Below are positions 21,156 to 30,948 of a stretch of DNA of 64,000 bases, piece by piece (position 1 is the first letter of the stretch; every line of letters starts with the position of its first letter). The notes under the pieces are model-generated. The model was not told the DNA's origin and ran no database searches. It saw only the letters and a program-made list of their open reading frames with translations. The position numbers and the translations under genes were made by a program. The stretch is from Platycnemis pennipes (Eukaryota; Arthropoda; Insecta; Odonata; Platycnemididae), in the NCBI GenBank assembly GCA_933228895.1, contig OW121854.1:132475926-132539925 (forward strand). Reading direction: 5' to 3'.

Positions 21156-21812
21156 GAGAAATCATCTACTTTTCCCTTGTTAGACCTCATTTGGAATATG
21201 CTGCCAGTGTATGGGATCCCTACGAAATCGGTCTAAATAACGAACTTGAACGTGAGCAGCGAAGACCGGCAAGATTTGTAAATGGACGGTACGATAACCT
21301 AATGAGCGTAACCAGTCTATTAAATGAATTAAATTGGGAATCATAGTCAGATCGCAGGTTGAAATTTAGACTTAATCTCCTAAATAAATTCCAAAATAAT
21401 ATTTTCAGTGATGACGTTAAAAATAGTTTGCGAACCACAACTTACTATGGTAGACTGGACAATAATCACAAAATTAGAGAAATTGATTGCTGAACTGACA
21501 GATTCAAAATGTCCTTTTTCCCTCGAACAATTAGTGATACGAATAACGGTAAATATGTCCTATCGGAGAGTAGCAATGAATAGCATTGGTAGCTGCATGT
21601 TGGTATGAGTACTTAAAGCTAACTCTACTAACAGAATGTTTTTGCATGTTTGCTTTGCAATTTCTATCTTTTTTAAATAGTGTAGTTCTGACTACTATAT
21701 TAATACTATTCCTTTTTTATGCATGATATGTAGTGCATGTTTGGTGAGAAATCACCCCCTGCCACACACCCTTGTGGCGGCTTGCAGGGTATTATGTAGA
21801 TGTAGATGTAGA
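21156..21812 (+). mobile_element. LINE 3' fragment (ATGTAGATG-tail family)
   Basis: A 5'-truncated copy beginning in the conserved post-RT block (YFSLVRPHLEYAASVWDPYE, LNNELEREQRRPARFVNGRY) with an internal stop, followed by the 3' UTR, the terminal hairpin (CCCTGCC to GCAGGG near 21758-21790) and the ATGTAGATGTAGATGTAG tail. It is very similar to 33390-34052 and comes from the same subfamily. Confidence 0.9.
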
Positions 21813-22289
21813 AGTGGCGCTGCGGTCGCTCTAGCCAAAATGTATGGCGAATGAATAATATCATTACTAATGAATAATATATAATAATATGTATAAGAAA
21901 GAATATTTCAGAAAAGTATTATAACATAACCTTTGATAGTAATATTCTGGTGTTATACATTAGTAAATTCATTGAGTACATGAATTTATTTCTGTAACGT
22001 AAATATTGAATTGACTCCAACGTCGAGCTGATTAAAATTATCATAAAAAATAAATCCTTCGACTTTCCATCGTATTTCTTGTGATACTTATGACTTTCAA
22101 TAGCTTAGGTAATTTTCTTTGTGAAGTAAGGATCACTTGGCAGACTCGTACTTAATTAATAAGATTCCTTAGACAACTTGACTCAAGCAGCAAGCGAGCC
22201 AACCTCGGGACCAACGTTCCACCTCGGTCCATTTCCGGTTTCTTTCGCGCGAGCACTGCTTCGTCTGCAAATCCTCGAAGCCGCCAGCG
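21813..22289. other. Unassigned spacer left of a Transib-like end
   Basis: AT-rich, then GC-richer from about 22160. No recognised gene. The last five bases (CAGCG, 22285-22289) are the possible target duplication of the Transib-like terminus at 22290. Confidence 0.4.
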
Positions 22290-22335
22290 CACAGTGGTCC
22301 GGAATTGGACAAACTTGGCCAAAAATAGAAATAAA
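22290..22335 (+). mobile_element. Transib-like terminal inverted repeat (RSS-like)
   Basis: Begins CACAGTGGTCCGG and continues with an ACTTGGCCAAAAA block. CACAGTG is the heptamer of the V(D)J recombination signal and the hallmark start of Transib termini. About 500 bp inside it lies Transib transposase sequence. A terminus of the same type points the other way at 37297. Confidence 0.6.
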
Positions 22336-22794
22336 TGTTCGATTTTGTTGAAACTTGGTTTCAATAGGTTTTTTGGGACCCTAATTATGAATCTGAAGTC
22401 AAATTTTTAATTTTCGCGAAAACAAAATGGCCGACATAAAGTAGAATATCTTGAAAGTCTCTGGAGAAGAACTTAATGTTTCTTCCAAGTAAGTTGTAGT
22501 TTCTCCGTTGAGTTTCGGCCTCGGTTCTTATAATGTATAATTATTGCAATGGTACCTATTATTAACTATGTAGCATATTTAAAAAGTGAGGACATTATCA
22601 AGCAGTAAATGTGAACAACGGATATTACAGGGAGTCAGAAAAAAGTTTGGCATGTTAACATTTTCATTCAGTTTTGCTTAATTTACATTCTTTCAAACGA
22701 AATGAAAAGGACGAAACATAAAAACCCATCATCTTAACATGCATGCGTAAAAATTAATTGATTAGGAGTATTACACTCTCTCAAATTAAATGTT

Positions 22795-23534
22795 TCCAAT
22801 TTTAATTTTACCTGCTAACGCTGAGAATCAGTCGTCATCGAAAGAATCGCTTTCTTCAGTATCTTCAGACTCGTCAGATTCCTCGGATAAATCTGTATCA
22901 TCAATCATTTCCCGAGCAGCTATTGGCAAAGTCCGTTTCTTTGGCCGAGGGAGTTCTCCGGTGGATGATATCGGAATCATCGGATCAATCCGATAACATC
23001 GGAATTTGAGTCTATCCTCGAATATTTCCGGCTATGGTCTCTGCGGAATCTCTTGCAGTCTTTATGTTTTGATTCAACTGCTTCTTTTGAAAGTTGTCCA
23101 ATGGGCGATGTTGCTTCACGCACCACTTAAGCTCCGTGGATCAAAATTTTGTGAACGGAAGGAGGCATGTAGGACAAGGTATATAATTTTATATATAGTT
23201 CAGCTGTTCTCAAGCAATAATTCTCAAAATTATCAGAGCTGATGGCATAGCCGCAAGAGATTGTGTTCAATATATTGGAGAATTTATCTATTAGTTCCTC
23301 TGATATTCCTAAAAATACGAAATCCCAAATTTTTATATATCCATGCTATTTTAACATCCATTTTACTAACTCATTTAATTGAATTATCGGTTGTGTTCGC
23401 TGATTCAGCTTTGCAGTGAAAGAATCTGTGTTTCCGTCATTTGACGAACCGAATCCTGGCATAGGCATGTCAACCCGTAAGCCTAGGGTCTGCAAAAACT
23501 CTTTTTGTATAAACTTCTTACGAGCTAGCATCAT
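22795..23534 (-). pseudogene. Transib transposase relic (RAG1-core relative)
   Basis: On the minus strand, in order: FIQKEFLQTLGLRVDMPMPG with GSSNDGNT (23534 to about 23430); after a gap, GISEELIDKFSNILNTISCG and NFENYCLRTAELYIKLY (about 23320-23180); HKILIHGA, one stop, then SPIGQLSKEAVESKHKDCKR with FRRDHSR (about 23157-23010); then an acidic Ser/Asp/Glu-rich C-terminus ending near 22830. From memory these match the conserved order in Transib transposases, whose core is homologous to RAG1. The Glu in AVESKHK aligns with the RAG1 catalytic Glu of the NESGNK block. Stops and frame changes show it is dead. The N-terminal catalytic Asp region is not visible here. Confidence 0.7.
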
Positions 23535-24503
23535 CGCTTGGGTTCCATCCCTTTTCTTTGCCTAAAAAATGAAAAGCATCATAAACCAATATATAATAAT
23601 GTGCATGATACGGAGTGTGTGAGACAGCTTTATCCAAAGCCTTTTATTCAATTGAGCAAGGAAGTAAGGCAACATTCAATCAATCGTGCTGTGGATTAAT
23701 TTTGGATATATTTTTATAGTCGTAATTCACGATACGTATTTAGTAACTAATGAAATAATTGAAAATAAAAAAACTATAGAAATGGAGTTCGTTTTTTAAG
23801 ATAGACCTATAAAAGAAATAATGCTAAATGCTTAATTTACTTTACAGCGTAAGAAATAGCGAGCGAAAAAATATGGGAAGATGCTTTCCATTTCTTGAAT
23901 TCCAATCTGTAGGAGGAGCAAGCATTCAAAGAAACGAATGCATGCATGCAGTACTGAAGAGCCGAACGAAATGGCATTCCCTTGTCTCTCTTTCACTCCC
24001 TCAATGTTGTTCATCTTTGAAATGTTTGCATTGCAAATAGCTACTACATACCATACTTGAGCACTCCGTTAATGCATTGTAAACCATAAATAAGGCAAAA
24101 TGAACAGATGTATCTGTACCAACTACAATGAGTATACATGTTATTGCTGTAGTTAAAATTTAAAAATTTACAAATTATTTTCAACATATAATATTTAATT
24201 AGCTACTTTGCATTACTGCTTAAAGACGGAAATATCAATAAAGTTGTTGAACATTATCAGTAAGTTTGCCTTTCCGTCAATCATGGTGAGACACATCTGA
24301 AAAGATATACGTATGTTTCACAAAATGAAATGCTCTAGATGTTTGATTTGCTGACTGATAAATTGCTCCTCGGCTTTTGAAATTTCATCTGTCTCCAAAA
24401 TCCATTGCAACCTCACAGGCCTGCAGAAACGGGGAGATGATGGTCAATGATTTTTCCAGATGAAGTCTTTTTTGGTTAAATGAACCAGACGCAAGGGAAC
24501 AAT
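23535..24503. other. Unassigned, possibly inner part of the Transib copy
   Basis: No recognisable coding. If the Transib relic is spliced or interrupted, its upstream exons could be hidden here, but I see no motif. Confidence 0.35.
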
Positions 24504-25135
24504 TCTACATCTACATCTACACGATACCCTGCAAGCTACCGCGAGGGTGTGTGGCAGAGGGTGAAGATCTCCAAGCATGCACTACTAACATGCAAACAAG
24601 CAACTAAAGTGTATCATGCAACTAGATTGTAAGCATCTATAGTATCTAAGGGATTAATACATGCACCAATCGTTACAGAATACTGTAAAATATTTCCCCT
24701 ACCTATCCCTTTCCTATGCTGCCTATTCTGTTCTCTTATAGTACGGGGGAAAAATGCCATTTTGAATCTATCGGTACGACAATCTATCTCTCTAATCTTA
24801 TTTGGCTGGTCGAATCTAGCATAATACGCTGGTGTTTTTAATATGTGCCTAACATCTTCAGTAAAGCTATCCGATTGAAATTTCTCTAATAGATTTAATC
24901 TGTACTTTAACCTACGCTCTGATAATGATTCCCACCCTAATTCTTGTATTAATTCTGAAACGCTACTCAACCTATCGTAACATCTTTTAACGAACCTAGC
25001 TGCTCTACGCTGCACACTGTCTACTACTAGTAGTGCCTAATAGTAGTTCTCTGATCAAACTTAATTCACGAGGATCTCAAACACTGGCTGCATACTCATG
25101 GTGGGGCCTAGCTAGTGAAAAGTAACATCGCTCTT
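24504..25135 (-). pseudogene. LINE 3' fragment, second subfamily
   Basis: Minus-strand copy: ATGTAGATGTAGA-type tail at 24504, terminal hairpin, long 3' UTR, then a 133-codon frame (24614-25015) whose N-terminal part is the post-RT block: MQRRAARFVKRCYDRLSSVS, ELGWESLSERRLKYRLNLLE, AYYARFDQPNKIREIDCRTD. It is the same family as 21156-21812 but a different subfamily, shared with 34060-34215 and 45906-46346. Upstream to about 25135 is the PHHEYAASV block, with stops. Confidence 0.85.
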
Positions 25136-25139
25136 TTGC

Positions 25140-25370
25140 ATAGTGCAGTTTAGACTAATATATTAATACTAATCGTTTTAAATACATGATATGTAGTGTA
25201 TGTCGGTGAGAATTCACCCACTGCTACACACCCTTGTGGTGGCTTGCAGGGTATAATGTAAAGGAAGATGTAGATGAATAGGTTGCGTAGCAAAGGGATA
25301 GGTTGGTGATATATAGTCAAGAGTAGTTTGTAGTGAAAGATGCATGTAATAACGACCATTAATCCCTTCT
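25140..25370 (+). mobile_element. LINE 3' UTR fragment, opposite orientation
   Basis: Plus-strand 3' UTR matching that of the 21156-21812 copy (ATACATGATATGTAGTGTATG...CACCC, then CACACCCTTGTGGTGGCTTG and GCAGGGTATAATG) with an altered tail near 25272. A block ATGCATGTAATAACGACC at about 25339 is also found at 46149 in a related copy, so LINE-derived sequence probably extends to about 25370. Confidence 0.7.
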
Positions 25371-25381
25371 TTATTATATAT

Positions 25382-28214
25382 GGGTCATTCCACCTCAATT
25401 CAACAAACGTTTGTCCCTTAGGGTCTCAGATTTTGATAAAAATTGGTGTATGGGAACAAAATCAACTCAAAGTAAGTAATCTCAAACAGTTTTGTGAAAA
25501 ATTTTTTTTTGTGAATTATGCATGTTTTAATTTTTTCGCATTTTTAGCAAAAAACCGAGCCTTAAATCATATTATCACTTATATCTCCGCTTTTAATTGT
25601 CATACATCAATGATTAATAGCTCTCTTTAAAGCTAAATCTTTATTGAATGCAAATATATCAACAAAAAATTATTTTCTTCTAAACCCTATTGTTATTAAT
25701 TACTGATGTTTAAAAAATTGTTAATACACTTTTCTCAAATACTCCATCTCAGAATCGGCCGAAACTTTTTTTCCGTAATCTAAACATACCCAGCTAACTA
25801 TTCCAAAAATAAAATTTAGTGGCAATTCATAAATTCCTTTTTTATAAATATTTAAACATTTACAATTTTCTTTCTCGTGGCCCGTCGGCTCCCCCATTTG
25901 GAATACACGCAGCAGACACGCGATGCATGCCTAAGAATTCCCTAATTGCTAAAGGTCGTGGCTATATGAGATAAAATATTTTATAAACTATAATTGTTAA
26001 CAACAATTGTTATTCGTTCTTTCACGTTTTGAGCTAAATCTTGAGTTGATCCAAATTTCTCTTGAAATTTTGCCACACCCCTGCTTTTAGGCAGTGTGGA
26101 CAGGACTAAAATTTTTTCACTGTAGGAATAAGCTTCAGCAAATTATATCTTTGAGTTGACTTAGCATTTTACACCCTACTAACTCTTATGGGCCGAAGGA
26201 AGTTTTTGCTTTTCCCCATACTTTCCCGATTGCTCTTCGATAAACAGAAGTAATTTTATGAATTTTTTCTTTAGAGTATTTTTTACTTCTCAACTTTTTC
26301 TATTTACTGGTGATGTACCGATTTCGGATAAACTCAGGTTGATTGTTTCTAGCACATAGATTGACGAGGTGAATAAGGTGCACCATCGCTCTCTCCTTGT
26401 GAGTCCATGTCATCGCTGGAGTTGTTTGTAGGTAGGGATATATGAGGCTCCGCAAATTGCAAACCAGAAGGCCCCGGCTGTGACAGTACTGCTTCTGCAG
26501 CCACAACCTGCTCAGGAACGTCTTCTTGATGACTGATGGGATACCTTGGTTTGTCACCTTTCGCGACTCCCTTATTCAGAAACACTCTGCACTAACGACA
26601 AAATTTTCTGCCCTCGACCAAAGACATCGCTCTAGTGCTGAAAATTTTTGATTTGTAATATGTGGCAGTAATTGTATATAAATTTGCACTACGGATAATG
26701 CAATGTAGCTTCAGTGGATTACAACACTGTTTTTGACGCTTTGAAAAGAAAGCAAGAAACGATTTTTCATTGTTAACGCACACGGTTTCCACTTTGACAG
26801 CACTTCTATCCTCGATGAGCTGCAGATCTCTTCGATACACTTAAAGACACTGTCTCGCAAACAGTTTCCTCCTCTCACTGCGCCGATGGAGCAAATTTTG
26901 ACACAATTGTGACAATTACTTTAAAAAACTATGTACGAGAAAAAAGAGAAGGCAGACAGCTCTTGAATAAGGAGATGGACACGAGGTGACAGATCAAAAC
27001 AAACTGAGACTTCTTCTGTGAATAAACGCGGCTGTCAACAAAAACATGTGCAGCTAGATGGTCTTCCTTCAAACTTTTAGGCGAATAGCGCAATGGGCAG
27101 AATTGGCCACCAACGGGGTCATAAAAATATTGTTCTGAAAGGAAGTGGAAAGGTTTTTACCCTCTTGCCCTAATTCGTAGGTGCCATAAAATATTTCTTT
27201 TTAGAGAGAGCAACGTTTACGGAATACGTCTCAATGCACGAAAAGCCACAGCAGCTCTCGACTCGAATTGAAAATGAAATGTTTTTGCATGGATAAAAAA
27301 CATTTGGACACTAAAATCCGAGTTTGCAGTAAATTTGTCTATAGAGATAAAAAGAGTGAGATAGCGAACGAATAAATTTTTCTGCTAGAACAAATGATGC
27401 AAAAATTCCATAATTGTAATTTATTTTCATTTCATTTCAATCAATTATACTTGAAGATTTTGTAAAAGTTTTTTCATATTAAATGTCACAGATTTTTACC
27501 TCAAATAAAAGTTAATCCGCCTGGAAACTTAAGTGCGGCTCAATGGTAAATTTCTCTGCAAACATCCATTTAACAGAACAAATAACAATTGTTGTTAACA
27601 TTTATAGTTTATAATATATTTTTATCTCATATAGCCACGACCTTGAGCAATTAGGGAATTTTCAGCCTTGCATCGCGTGTCCGCTGCGTGTATTCCAAAT
27701 GGGGGAGCCGACGGGCCACGAGAAAGAAAATTGTAAATGTTTAAATATTTATAAAAAATGCATTTATGAATTGCCACTAAATTTTATTTTTGGAATAGTT
27801 AGCTGGGTATGTTTAGATTACGGAAAAAAAGTTTCGGCCGATTCTGAGATGGAGTATTTGAGAAAAGTGTATTAACAATTTTTTAAACATCAGTAATTAA
27901 TAACAATAGGGTTTAGAAGAAAATAATTTTTTGTTGATATATTTGCATTCAATAAAGATTTAGCTTTAAAATGAGCTATTAATCATTGCTGTATGACAAT
28001 TAAAAGCGGAGATATAAGTGATAATATGATTTAAGGCTCGGTTTTTTGCTAAAAATGCGAAAAAATTAAAACATGCATAATTCACTCAAAAAATTTTTTT
28101 TCACAAAACTGTTTGAGATTACTTAGTTTTAGTTGATTTTGTTCCCATACACCAATTTATATCAAAATCTGAGACCCTAAGGGACAAACGTTTGTTGAAT
28201 TGAGGTGGAATGAC

Positions 28215-28216
<2 letters not shown>
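25382..28216. mobile_element. 2.8-kb DNA element with ~640-bp terminal inverted repeats
   Basis: The left arm (25382-26020) and right arm (27575-28216) are near-perfect reverse complements. Tips read GGGTCATTCCACCTCAATTC inward. The element is embedded in TA-rich DNA, so the target duplication cannot be sized (AT-only). The interior (26021-27574) has minus-strand open frames of 78-85 codons at 26300-26840, one containing FLAFFSKRQKQCCNPLKLHC; they may be remains of an unidentified transposase. I cannot assign a superfamily. The high arm identity implies youth or gene conversion between arms. Confidence 0.85.
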
Positions 28217-28252
<36 letters not shown>

Positions 28253-28277
28253 GTCATTCCACCTCAATTCAACAAAC

Positions 28278-28343
<66 letters not shown>

Positions 28344-28351
28344 GTTTGTTG

Positions 28352-28387
<36 letters not shown>
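28217..28387. repeat. (TA)n tract with miniature TIR-tip element
   Basis: A TA microsatellite interrupted by two tips of the preceding element: GGGTCATTCC through CAAACGTT at 28251-28280 in left-end orientation, and AACGTTTGTTGAATT at 28341-28355 in right-end orientation. The unit tip-(TA)n-tip is a minimal hairpin derivative with no interior other than TA repeats. Confidence 0.85.
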
Positions 28388-28391
<4 letters not shown>

Positions 28392-30945
28392 AACATCACA
28401 GGTGTGAAAATAAAACATAGAGACACAGAAAAAGAACACTCACACGTATAGTAGAATATTTCGGTGGTCACAGACACCTTCCTCAACAAGAAGAGGAATA
28501 CAAGTGAGGAGACGGACGGTTGGAAGGAGAGAGGGAAAAGGATGGCTTGGGGGAGAGGGTGCTCGTGAGGGTAGGGGAGAGGATGGGGGAGAGGGTGGGG
28601 GGAAGGGTGGGGGAGGGTTAATGCATCGCATTGATTCCAGGATATTTACATGCATCTAAAAGATAGATGCATGTTAGCTCAATAGTGTGCAATTTAACGG
28701 GTGGATCTGTAGGAGGGAGAGAGGAAATAATTGAAACTTTGAAACACGAGTTGAACGAAGAATCATGTTCAGAGACATGTTTGGGGACAGGGAGAGAGAA
28801 GTGCGGAGAGGAGGGATTGCAAGAAGCGCGGTGATTATTAATGCGAATATTAAGGGGTGTGGTGCATTGGCCAATATAGAAAGCGGGGCAGAGACTACAT
28901 TGAAGGTGGTAAACAACATTACTGGAAATACAGGAGGAAGATGGAAAGTGAGGGAGAGAGTTAAGAAGATGAGAGAGAGATGTGGGTGGTGCGGTGAAAA
29001 TAGGGCATGTCTTGCATCTCGCGCGATTGCATGGAGTCGGGGTGGCTTTAATGCTGTGGGAGTCTTTGAGAAGAGGATTAGTACTATTGAAAATACTGCT
29101 AAGGTTGGCTGGGCGTCTGTAGGTAACTGAAGGGCAGACAGGGAATATTTTGGAGGTGGAGCTGCTGTTGGAAAGGATGGGGAAGAGTTCCTTAAGTATA
29201 AGTTTGAGGGAATGTGAGCCAGGGAAGTAGGTAGTGCAGATGGAGGGGATGTTGTGGCGATTCGGAAGAGGAGGTTTAGGTTGATACGGAGTTTTAAGGA
29301 TTTTTTTGTTTAGAAGGGATTCTGGGTAGCCACGGCAGAGAAGAGACTTATGAAGGGTCGAAAGGAATTCATGTAGGGAGTCCGGGTTATTACAAATGCG
29401 GTGGCCGCGGATGGAGAGAGAGAAGGGAATAGAGCGTTTAGTGTGGGAGGGATGGCAGCTGCTATAGTGTAGATATTGAAGTTTATTAGTTGGCTTTATG
29501 TGGACTGCGGTTTTGAATTTATTGTCTGAGAGGGAAATGTTGACATCGAGGAAAGAGATGTTAGTGGTAGAGGTGGTTGAAGTGAAAGAAAGAGACGAAG
29601 AGTCATCAAGTGAAGAAATGAAAGTGTTGAGGGAATCAATGTCATGCGGCCAGAGGAGGAAAATGTCATCAATGTATCTCACCCATAGTAGGGGTTTAAG
29701 TGGGTAGTGGGGAAGAAAGTTCTTTTCAAGGAAGCCGAGATAAAGATTGGCGTACGAGGGGCTGAACCTACTTCCCATGGCACAACCTTTGGTTTGAAGA
29801 TAGTGTTGATTGTTGAACGAGAAGGCGTTGTGGGTGAGAATGAAGTAGGATAGGTCGAGTAGGAATTCAGTGCTAGGGACGTGGGGCGTGGGACGTTGTG
29901 ATAGGTAGTGGCGGAGAGCGGAAAGGCCTTCATCATGTGGGATGGAGGTGTAGAGAGAGGTAACATCTATGGTAGCCATGATAATGGGTTGGTTGGGGGG
30001 AAGGGTGATGGAGTTCAATATGGAGAGAAAATGATAGGTGTCACGGACGTATGAGGGTAGGGACTGGACATGAGGTTGGAGATAGTAGTCCACGAAGGCA
30101 GAAATGCGTTCCGTGGGCGAGTTGCACGAGGAAACAATTGGGCGGCCAGGATTGTTCTCCTTGTGAATTTTAGGAAGGAGGTAAAAGTGAGGGGTGCGAG
30201 GATGTGGGGGAGAGAGAAGAGAAATTTCTTCATTAGTCAGGCCTTCTGTAGGGCCTCTGTCTTTGAGGAAGGAGGTGATGTCAAGGTGGAAGTTCGGGTT
30301 AGGGTCTTCTGAGTGCATGGTGTAAGAGGAGGAGTCAGACAGTTGTCTTGAGGCTTCTTTTAGGTAGTCTGATTTATTAAGGATTACAACAGTGGAGCCC
30401 TTATCTGCTGTGGTGATAACAATGTTAGGGTTATTGCGGAGGGATTTGATGGCAGAAAATTCTGCTGGGGAAAGGTTCTTGTTAGGTTGGAGAGATTGTA
30501 CGAAGGAGTCGCTGGAGACTTTGGAGAGGAGACGGGTGATGAAAATTTCAACGGGATGATTGGCGGGATAGTTTGTCGGCTCGCGGGAAGAAGGTGGTCG
30601 AAATTTTAAAAGAGAGTCGTGAACGGTGGAGGGACGTTGCTGCTGTGTTGCCGGTTGGGAATCCCAGAAGACCTTCCACCTAAGGTGGCGGCAGAAGTTC
30701 AATGTGTCGGTGAGCAGTGTGGCATGGTTGATTCTGGGTGTCGGAGAAAAGGATAAGCCTTTGTTTAAAACGGAGAGTTCTGTGGGGCTTAGGGCGGTCG
30801 AGGACAAGTTGACCACCTGGTCCGCCGGCGAGGCGACAGAGTCGTCAATGGGAGGGGGGGAGGGGGCGGAAGAGGGCTCGCGGTCTTGAGGAATGCGCTT
30901 CGGAAAAACCCGAGATCCAGGCGGGGGTGGGGGAGGAAGGGGAAG
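28388..30945 (-). mobile_element. Penelope-like element #1
   Basis: A near-complete Penelope-like retroelement on the minus strand. Its single ORF fills 28618-30948, and the 3' region (28388-28617) ends at the TA tract. Its 5' end abuts a truncated inverted copy (30946-31878), an arrangement described for Penelope elements, which often carry a partial copy upstream. Near identity of the two copies suggests they arose together and recently. Confidence 0.85.
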
Positions 30946-30948
30946 CAA
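28618..30948 (-). CDS. Penelope-like RT + GIY-YIG endonuclease polyprotein
   Basis: An uninterrupted 776-codon frame. After a Pro/Ser-rich N-terminus comes a reverse transcriptase with IMATIDVTSLYTSIP (motif A), KGCAMGSRFSPSYANLYL (motif B region) and WVRYIDDIFLLW (YIDD catalytic box). The C-terminal part has Cys-rich CNRARCKTCP, then VVYHLQCSLCPAFYIGQC followed by LNIRINNHR (about residues 678-706), the GIY-YIG endonuclease signature of Penelope-like elements. RT plus C-terminal GIY-YIG in one frame is diagnostic of endonuclease-bearing PLEs. The first codons lie at the junction with the inverted copy, so the true N-terminus may be shortened. All visible catalytic boxes look intact. Confidence 0.9.
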   Translation of the reverse strand: MLPLPPPPPPGSRVFPKRIPQDREPSSAPSPPPIDDSVASPADQVVNLSSTALSPTELSVLNKGLSFSPTPRINHATLLTDTLNFCRHLRWKVFWDSQPATQQQRPSTVHDSLLKFRPPSSREPTNYPANHPVEIFITRLLSKVSSDSFVQSLQPNKNLSPAEFSAIKSLRNNPNIVITTADKGSTVVILNKSDYLKEASRQLSDSSSYTMHSEDPNPNFHLDITSFLKDRGPTEGLTNEEISLLSPPHPRTPHFYLLPKIHKENNPGRPIVSSCNSPTERISAFVDYYLQPHVQSLPSYVRDTYHFLSILNSITLPPNQPIIMATIDVTSLYTSIPHDEGLSALRHYLSQRPTPHVPSTEFLLDLSYFILTHNAFSFNNQHYLQTKGCAMGSRFSPSYANLYLGFLEKNFLPHYPLKPLLWVRYIDDIFLLWPHDIDSLNTFISSLDDSSSLSFTSTTSTTNISFLDVNISLSDNKFKTAVHIKPTNKLQYLHYSSCHPSHTKRSIPFSLSIRGHRICNNPDSLHEFLSTLHKSLLCRGYPESLLNKKILKTPYQPKPPLPNRHNIPSICTTYFPGSHSLKLILKELFPILSNSSSTSKIFPVCPSVTYRRPANLSSIFNSTNPLLKDSHSIKATPTPCNRARCKTCPIFTAPPTSLSHLLNSLPHFPSSSCISSNVVYHLQCSLCPAFYIGQCTTPLNIRINNHRASCNPSSPHFSLPVPKHVSEHDSSFNSCFKVSIISSLPPTDPPVKLHTIELTCIYLLDACKYPGINAMH

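Noticed and set aside
22790..22996. Ser-rich plus-strand frame
   Set aside because: It is the antisense reading of the acidic C-terminus of the Transib relic.
28280..28489. Open frame rich in Ile-Tyr repeats
   Set aside because: It is translated TA microsatellite.
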